DNA of 6,005 nt, taken from Bacteroides sp. CAG:770. GTDB lineage: Bacteria; Bacteroidota; Bacteroidia; Bacteroidales; UBA932. The position numbers and the translations under genes were made by a program. Location: positions 2,124-8,128 of the forward strand of contig FR890668.1 in the NCBI GenBank assembly GCA_000435075.1. The letters are read 5' to 3'. The notes under the pieces were generated by a model, which did not search any database, was not told the DNA's origin, and worked only from the letters and a program-made list of their open reading frames with translations. This document shows, one piece after another, positions 1 to 6,005 of this stretch; within the stretch, counting starts at the first letter, position 1; the number at the start of each line of letters is the position of its first letter.

Positions 1-6
1 ACTCAA

Positions 7-24
7 GTTTCGCAAATGCGAAAC
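7..24. repeat. Perfect palindrome, 8-bp arms around AA
   Basis: GTTTCGCA (7-14), spacer AA, then TGCGAAAC (17-24). The TGCGAAAC word recurs at 171-178, and a related ATTTGCGCAAAT palindrome lies at 139-150, so one short motif is used at least three times within 180 bp. It could be a protein-binding dyad or the end hairpin of a repeat element. Confidence 0.55.
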
Positions 25-38
25 ACCGCTTTTGGAGC

Positions 39-95
39 CCGCGAGGGCGAGGGCAAGTCCCTTCCCCGAGGGGAGGGATTTAGGGTGAGGGTGAC
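39..95. repeat. GC-rich repeat-like block with tight hairpin
   Basis: The block starts with a GCGAGG doublet (41-52). It then has an 8-bp hairpin (60-67 with 70-77, one G-T pair, very tight loop), and ends with the purine run TTAGGGTGAGGG (80-91). From memory, intergenic repeats of the form pyrimidine stem, purine stem, then TTAGGGTGAGGG occur in several bacterial phyla. I could not search for copies, so this is a resemblance only. Confidence 0.4.
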
Positions 96-112
96 GTACA
101 CAAAGGCCTCAA

Positions 113-129
113 GTCTTCCTATGGAAGAC
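113..129. repeat. Perfect 7-bp hairpin, 3-nt loop
   Basis: GTCTTCC (113-119), loop TAT, GGAAGAC (123-129). It lies about 60 bp past the uvrA stop codon in the direction of uvrA transcription. It may be a weak transcript end or part of the larger palindromic element; the lack of a U-tract argues against a strong intrinsic terminator. Confidence 0.4.
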
Positions 130-188
130 AAACCTCCCATTTGCGCAAATCCTCAGCAGGTTATCTAACGTGCGAAACTTGTAATCTT

Positions 189-2999
<2,811 letters not shown>

Positions 3000-3024
3000 C
3001 CTTGTCTGCCCTAATTCATTCCAA

Positions 3025-3055
3025 CAAATACAATACGACTTGTGGCCGGCCAAAA
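3025..3055 (-). promoter_or_regulatory. Candidate Bacteroidota-type promoter for uvrA
   Basis: On the minus strand TTTTG (3055-3051) and TGTATTTG (3032-3025) are separated by 18 bp. The known Bacteroides sigma-ABfr consensus is TTTG, 19-20 bp, TAnnTTTG, so there is one mismatch in the -7 box and the spacing is slightly short. Transcription would begin near 3018, giving a leader of about 20 nt before the ATG at 2999. The -33 box lies inside the hairpin at 3037-3079, so terminator and promoter would share sequence. Confidence 0.4.
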
Positions 3056-3079
3056 CCGCGTTTTAGCCAGCCACAAATC
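3037..3079 (-). terminator. 20-bp hairpin after the lipocalin-like gene, probable intrinsic terminator
   Basis: Read as minus-strand RNA, 3079-3060 pairs with 3056-3037 over 20 uninterrupted pairs, including three U-G wobbles, around a GCG loop. On the plus strand the wobbles would be A-C mismatches, so the structure fits an RNA made from the minus strand. It starts 17 nt past the stop codon at 3097 and is followed by a T-rich stretch (GTATTGTATTTGTT), not a pure U run. It probably ends the protease/lipocalin operon and shields uvrA from read-through. The T8 run at 3084-3091, on the other side, would suit termination of plus-strand transcripts, but no plus-strand gene precedes it. Confidence 0.7.
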
Positions 3080-3096
3080 TACGATTTTTTTTGGTA

Positions 3097-3549
3097 TTAG
3101 AGAAGAGACTTCACTTCTGCCCCTTCCTGAGCGCCGCTCTTCACATCTTCCGGGATTGTTGTCTTCACGTATGTGGTAACTTCACCATTGGATGTCTTCA
3201 GCTGGAGCTTTCCGTCGCTTATTTTAGCATTGTAGAATGAGCCCCATGGCTTGCCGTCAGCATAATAGCCGGACAGCACGGATTTATCCAGGGACCATGT
3301 TCCATTATAGTGGCGATAACGTCCTTCCTGAAGCTGCTGCCAAATGTCAAATCTGTCAGGAGATGTGAACTCCAGATATACTGTAATGCCGTAAGTCTCA
3401 CCCTTCGTGGAGATTGCTGACACGTCCTCGAGTTTCCACTGTCCAAACACATCGTCAGTGCCGATTTTCTTCTCCTTGGAGCAGGCAACAGAAATCATTG
3501 CGGCTGATGCCATTGCAATGAAAAGATATACTATTTTCTTGATTGTCAT
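3097..3549 (-). CDS. Lipocalin-like lipoprotein, function unknown
   Basis: The 150-residue product begins with a lipoprotein signal: Lys at 4-5, a hydrophobic core at 6-19 and a lipobox S-V-A-C with the lipidated Cys at 23. The mature part is short and beta-rich. It carries the lipocalin-type G-x-W motif at 36-38 (GQWKLEDV) and a second G-T-W at 83-85, followed by alternating strand-like segments up to about residue 130. This matches the broad lipocalin-like lipoprotein families of Bacteroidota, whose ligands are mostly unknown. The tail from about 131 is charged and probably disordered. The residues after the Cys (SKEKK) are not the acidic surface-export signal known from some Bacteroidota, so surface or periplasmic location is open. 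The gene starts 28 bp after the subtilase stop codon with no terminator between, so the two are likely cotranscribed. AAGG 4 nt before the ATG could help initiation. A role as partner or inhibitor of the protease is only a hypothesis. Confidence 0.85.
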   Translation of the reverse strand: MTIKKIVYLFIAMASAAMISVACSKEKKIGTDDVFGQWKLEDVSAISTKGETYGITVYLEFTSPDRFDIWQQLQEGRYRHYNGTWSLDKSVLSGYYADGKPWGSFYNAKISDGKLQLKTSNGEVTTYVKTTIPEDVKSGAQEGAEVKSLL

Positions 3550-3577
3550 AACCTTAAGTCTTTATTATCCATATCTA

Positions 3578-5611
3578 CTAGAGCCATCCTCCATTTTCGC
3601 TCTTCACGCCTCTTGCAACGAGAGAGAAGGTCTTGGAGATTTCCATTCCTCCGATATTTGAACCTCCACCGACAGTATTGCCGCCGGCAATAGCCTTGAC
3701 GGTAATTGTGGCATTTCCCGTCTTGGTAGGAGTGATGACAAGACGGCCGAGTTTGACGATAGGGTCGGAATCAAGTCCAATCTTGGCTTTATCCTCTGCT
3801 GAAATCTCGACACCTCTATATGTAAGGCCAGCATAAGATGAACCGAAGATAGATTCAAGGCTGATTACCTGCTCACTTCCGACAGCAGCGGTAAGACAAG
3901 GAGTTCCCTCAATCTGCATGAAAAGTTTCCAGGTGTCCACTGAACCGGTTCCCATCTTGCCCTTGTACTTGCTGAGCGTAAGATTGACGACATTGCCGTT
4001 AGAATAAATCAATGTGCGCTTGGTACCTACACAGAACTGGTCAATGTCATTGACAGATGTCAGAAGCATTGCCTTGAACTCATCCTTGGTGCAGGTCTTG
4101 CCCAATTTCTTCATATATGAAAGTCCGAGAGCCGCTACACCGGAAACATGCGGACATGCCATAGATGTTCCCTGCATATAGCCGTAACCGTTTCCGTCAT
4201 ATAACTCCATACCATAATATCCGTCATAGTATTTTACGCCGACAGGCATGGTAGAAAGTATCTGTCCTTCCTCTTCCTCAATACCTGTGGTATAAAGTTC
4301 TCCACCAGGAGCAGCGATATTGCAGCCATAAGAATAGTTGGTGTAACCTGTAGGCTTGTTGTCAGAAGCAAATGCAGTTACGGCGATAATGTCATACAAT
4401 GCACCAGGATAGTCAGCAAGGCTGGCGTTCTCGTTTCCGCCCGCAAAGATGGCCACACCTCCATTGATAGGATTGTCAAGGCCTTTCTTCTTCCTGTCCA
4501 TCGACTCGAAATAACGGATGGCATCCACCTCTACACCTGCGGCGCGATAGTATGCATCGTCATTTTTATAGTATCCTGCAGTAACGCCCCATGAGCACTG
4601 GAGAATGCTGGCACCGTTGTCGGCAGCATATTTGATGGCTGCGGCCACGTCCTCTGTCGGGCATCCCTCTCCACCCGAGAAAATCTGGCAGGACATGATC
4701 TTGACACCGTCGTTATTGCCTGTACCGCCTGCGATACCGCAGACTCCGGTGCCGTTGTTGTTCACTGCGGCTATAGTTCCTGCAACGTGGGTTCCGTGAC
4801 CGGAATCAGAATACGTAGTGTTCTTGCTGACAGTATTCCATGTCACATCACCCTGCTTCTTGTTAAAGTTATATCCGTGGATATCATCTACATAGCCATT
4901 GCCGTCGGAATCCTTTCCGTCCTTGGTCTCCTTAGGATTGGTCCACATATTTGCCTTGAGATCAGGATGGGTATAGTCCACACCCTCATCCACAACAGCC
5001 ACGATGATGGAAGGGTCACCGGCTGTAAGATTCCATGCATCTACGACATTGACATCAGCCCCCGGCACTGAGGTTGCGACCGGCTTGCCTTTTTCTGTGC
5101 TCAACAGATCCCACTGGCTGGAGAAGCTAGGGTCATTGAAAGGTGCGGCAGTTCCTGCAGCCTTGGTGTTTGCACCCGGCTTGAACGGCCTCGGCATCAG
5201 CTGCTTTGTGGAAACAGGCTGGACAATGGAGTTGAACTGAATCCTGCTGATTTTCTTTTCAGATGACATCGAGAATGCGAGATTTTCCAGATCCGTTCCC
5301 TTCTCGACTTTGATGACATACCAGCGGTCGAGTCCGAAACGCTGTTCCTCCGAGTAGTCGCCGGAAACCTGCGGGAAAACTCTTCTGCAGGAAAGGGCGC
5401 CATAGGAAGCGGCCAGACTATCGACTTTGTCTGTCCCCGATATGTTCTTGTCAACATAGATAAGGAGAGATTCGCCGTCAGCGTCTTCAGGTAAGTTCAG
5501 GATTTTCTCCATGTCCGGAGAGGATGGTTTGCCGGAGTTTGGCAATTCCTGTTTGCAGCCAACCAGAATTGCGGATGCTGCCAATGCTAATGTAATGAAT
5601 CTTGTTTTCAT
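3578..5611 (-). CDS. S8 family (subtilisin-like) serine peptidase, lipoprotein
   Basis: The 677-residue product is a secreted endopeptidase, anchored to the envelope by lipid. From the chosen start: signal peptide with lipobox L-V-G-C (Cys19); an I9-like propeptide at about 48-133; and a catalytic domain at about 160-520 with Asp208 in VVDEGVD, His272 in GHGTHVAG, oxyanion Asn393 in AGGNEN and nucleophile Ser483 in GTSMACPH. All four key residues are present, so it should be active. A Ca-loop-like segment, DSDGNGYVDD, lies at 234-243, where related subtilases often carry one. A beta-rich, Ig-like domain follows (about 535-665), ending in N-G-G-W-L. Ten further cysteines are present, allowing disulfides. 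The usual D-S/T-G after the catalytic Asp reads D-E-G. In-frame ATGs at 5665 and 5638 would add 18 or 9 charged residues before the signal peptide; 5611 gives a standard lipoprotein signal. The leader is A-rich, as is common in Bacteroidota. The substrate cannot be told from sequence. The last domain does not look like a type IX secretion CTD. Confidence 0.93.
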   Translation of the reverse strand: MKTRFITLALAASAILVGCKQELPNSGKPSSPDMEKILNLPEDADGESLLIYVDKNISGTDKVDSLAASYGALSCRRVFPQVSGDYSEEQRFGLDRWYVIKVEKGTDLENLAFSMSSEKKISRIQFNSIVQPVSTKQLMPRPFKPGANTKAAGTAAPFNDPSFSSQWDLLSTEKGKPVATSVPGADVNVVDAWNLTAGDPSIIVAVVDEGVDYTHPDLKANMWTNPKETKDGKDSDGNGYVDDIHGYNFNKKQGDVTWNTVSKNTTYSDSGHGTHVAGTIAAVNNNGTGVCGIAGGTGNNDGVKIMSCQIFSGGEGCPTEDVAAAIKYAADNGASILQCSWGVTAGYYKNDDAYYRAAGVEVDAIRYFESMDRKKKGLDNPINGGVAIFAGGNENASLADYPGALYDIIAVTAFASDNKPTGYTNYSYGCNIAAPGGELYTTGIEEEEGQILSTMPVGVKYYDGYYGMELYDGNGYGYMQGTSMACPHVSGVAALGLSYMKKLGKTCTKDEFKAMLLTSVNDIDQFCVGTKRTLIYSNGNVVNLTLSKYKGKMGTGSVDTWKLFMQIEGTPCLTAAVGSEQVISLESIFGSSYAGLTYRGVEISAEDKAKIGLDSDPIVKLGRLVITPTKTGNATITVKAIAGGNTVGGGSNIGGMEISKTFSLVARGVKSENGGWL

Positions 5612-5665
5612 TATGTTCTTATTATTCTTAATCTCCATATTCCCATGGAACCGGGCGGTCTTCAC

Positions 5666-5690
5666 TAAAATAAGACCGGACTCCGGTCCT
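5666..5690 (-). terminator. Intrinsic terminator of the PorV/PorQ-like gene
   Basis: In minus-strand RNA, AGGACCGG pairs with CCGGUCUU around loop AGU (6 strong pairs plus a G-U and an A-U). The U-rich tail UUAUUUU runs through the base of the stem. It begins 3 nt past the stop codon at 5694-5696. It separates the barrel gene from the subtilase, although read-through cannot be excluded because no convincing promoter is seen between it and the subtilase start. Confidence 0.65.
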
Positions 5691-5703
5691 CATTCAGAAT
5701 GAG
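5674..5703. repeat. Two adjoining perfect 15-bp palindromes
   Basis: GACCGGA-C-TCCGGTC (5674-5688) is immediately followed by CTCATTC-A-GAATGAG (5689-5703). Each has 7-bp arms and one central base, with no gap between them. The first supplies the terminator stem. The second covers the last codons and stop codon of the PorV/PorQ-like gene. Confidence 0.8.
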
Positions 5704-6005
5704 AAACCGAGTCCGACATTGATAGTATTCTTGATAGCCTCAGATGAAATGAGATATGAAACATTGAGAGCAACTCCCTTGAATGCCACGCCGGCTCCTA
5801 CAGAGGCGAACGATGGCATCACGCTGTCTCCGCCATAGTGGTAACCAGCACGGAAGAAAGCAAGGTCCTTGAAAGCATACTGTGCACCGAGTGATGCGGC
5901 GAAACCTCCTTTGAAATAGTAGTTCGCATCGAGTGCAAAGTCAATGCTGTGAGACTTTCCAGCCTTGAGAGTATAAGCTCCGGCCACCACAGCTGCTGCA
6001 GGAAT
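5694..6005 (-). CDS. PorV/PorQ-family outer-membrane beta-barrel protein, C-terminal part
   Basis: The frame is open to the window edge, giving the last 103 residues; the start lies beyond 6005. A GTG at 5990 is an internal Val codon (I-P-A-A-A-V-V precedes), not a start. The fragment is a run of alternating amphipathic strands with Gly and aromatic residues: DFALDANYYF, AASLGAQYAF, AFFRAGYHYGG, SVGAGVAF, ALNVSYLI. It ends with N-V-G-L-G-F-S-F, a terminal Phe as expected for an outer-membrane barrel. The pattern of A/L-R-A-G-Y, S-x-G-A-G, G-V-A-L-x-x-x-Y and closing G-L-G-F matches the UPF0164/PorV-PorQ group, some members of which serve the type IX secretion system as cargo shuttle or attachment components. 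From the C-terminus alone I cannot separate PorV, PorQ and more distant paralogues. It is followed by a terminator-like hairpin and then the subtilase. Confidence 0.7.
   Translation of the reverse strand: MPAAAVVAGAYTLKAGKSHSIDFALDANYYFKGGFAASLGAQYAFKDLAFFRAGYHYGGDSVMPSFASVGAGVAFKGVALNVSYLISSEAIKNTINVGLGFSF

Larger units (their letters stand above)
4..181. repeat. Putative small interspersed repeat or MITE-like element with 11-bp terminal inverted repeats
   Basis: CAAGTTTCGCA at 4-14 is the exact reverse complement of TGCGAAACTTG at 171-181, and the 178-bp interval is rich in internal hairpins. The right copy ends 7 bp before the uvrA stop codon. No transposase is encoded, so if this is mobile it is non-autonomous. 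I see no clear target-site duplication: only 3 bases lie to the left of the repeat and they do not match the bases after 181. A structured intergenic repeat of the REP or BIME sort is an equally good explanation. Confidence 0.4.
1..188. other. Gene-free, palindrome-rich stretch downstream of uvrA
   Basis: I find no credible coding sequence here. The stretch holds a string of dyad symmetries: a perfect palindrome at 7-24, a GC-rich purine-biased block at about 39-95 with a hairpin at 60-77, a perfect hairpin at 113-129 and a 12-bp palindrome at 139-150. An 11-bp inverted repeat (4-14 and 171-181) brackets nearly all of it. The region lies 3' of uvrA, and no classic stem plus U-tract follows the uvrA stop directly. 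The hairpin at 113-129 could end the uvrA transcript, but it is followed on the minus strand by only two Ts. The left limit is cut by the window edge, so the full extent is unknown. Confidence 0.6.

Noticed and set aside
41..91. Possible CRISPR or G-quadruplex signal in the purine-rich block
   Set aside because: There are no regularly spaced identical repeats with spacers, and the G runs are short and irregular; a quadruplex cannot be supported by reading alone.
3000..3053. N-terminal extension of UvrA from the upstream ATG at 3053
   Set aside because: The 18 extra residues do not resemble UvrA, and the codons overlap the hairpin at 3037-3079 and the promoter candidate. The ATG at 2999 gives the normal family start.
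3084..3091. T8 run after the 3037-3079 hairpin as a plus-strand terminator
   Set aside because: No plus-strand gene precedes it, the run lies several bases from the stem, and the wobble pairs favour RNA from the minus strand.
5612..5665. Earlier starts for the subtilase at 5665 or 5638
   Set aside because: They would put up to 18 polar residues before an otherwise ideal lipoprotein signal peptide, and the 5665 start lies at the end of the terminator-like hairpin.
5665..5672. TATTTTAG as a -7 promoter box for the subtilase
   Set aside because: One mismatch to TAnnTTTG, no TTTG at the right distance upstream, and it coincides with the U-tract of the terminator; too weak to annotate.
5694..5990. 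A complete 98-residue protein starting at GTG 5990
   Set aside because: The frame stays open to the window edge with barrel-like sequence, and the fragment holds only the last strands of a larger barrel, so it is a truncated gene, not a small one.

Overview
The window looks like part of a Bacteroidales (Bacteroidota) chromosome of roughly 50% GC. This rests on an UvrA lacking half of its first zinc finger, two lipoprotein-type signal peptides, a subtilase with an N-G-G-W-L tail, a PorV/PorQ-type outer-membrane barrel, and A-rich leaders without strong Shine-Dalgarno sites. I cannot name the genus. All four recognisable genes lie on the minus strand, so transcription runs from the right edge to the left.

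From right to left: (1) the C-terminal third of a PorV/PorQ-like outer-membrane beta-barrel protein, cut by the window edge, followed by a compact terminator-like hairpin; (2) a 677-residue S8 (subtilisin-like) peptidase with a lipobox, propeptide, complete Asp/His/Asn/Ser catalytic set and a C-terminal beta-rich domain; (3) 28 bp further on, a 150-residue lipocalin-like lipoprotein, probably cotranscribed with the protease; (4) a very regular 20-bp RNA hairpin that probably ends that operon, with a candidate Bacteroidota-type promoter overlapping its distal arm; (5) a full-length uvrA (936 residues from the preferred start), the damage-recognition ATPase of nucleotide excision repair; (6) a gene-free stretch (1-188) packed with palindromes and bracketed by an 11-bp inverted repeat, which resembles a small interspersed repeat element.

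The protease and the lipocalin-like protein probably act together at the cell envelope; uvrA is a separate housekeeping unit. I see no clear new system. The points most worth a second look are the protease/beta-barrel lipoprotein pair, the repeat-like element at the left edge, the two back-to-back perfect palindromes at the porQ-like stop codon, and the strand-specific hairpin before uvrA.
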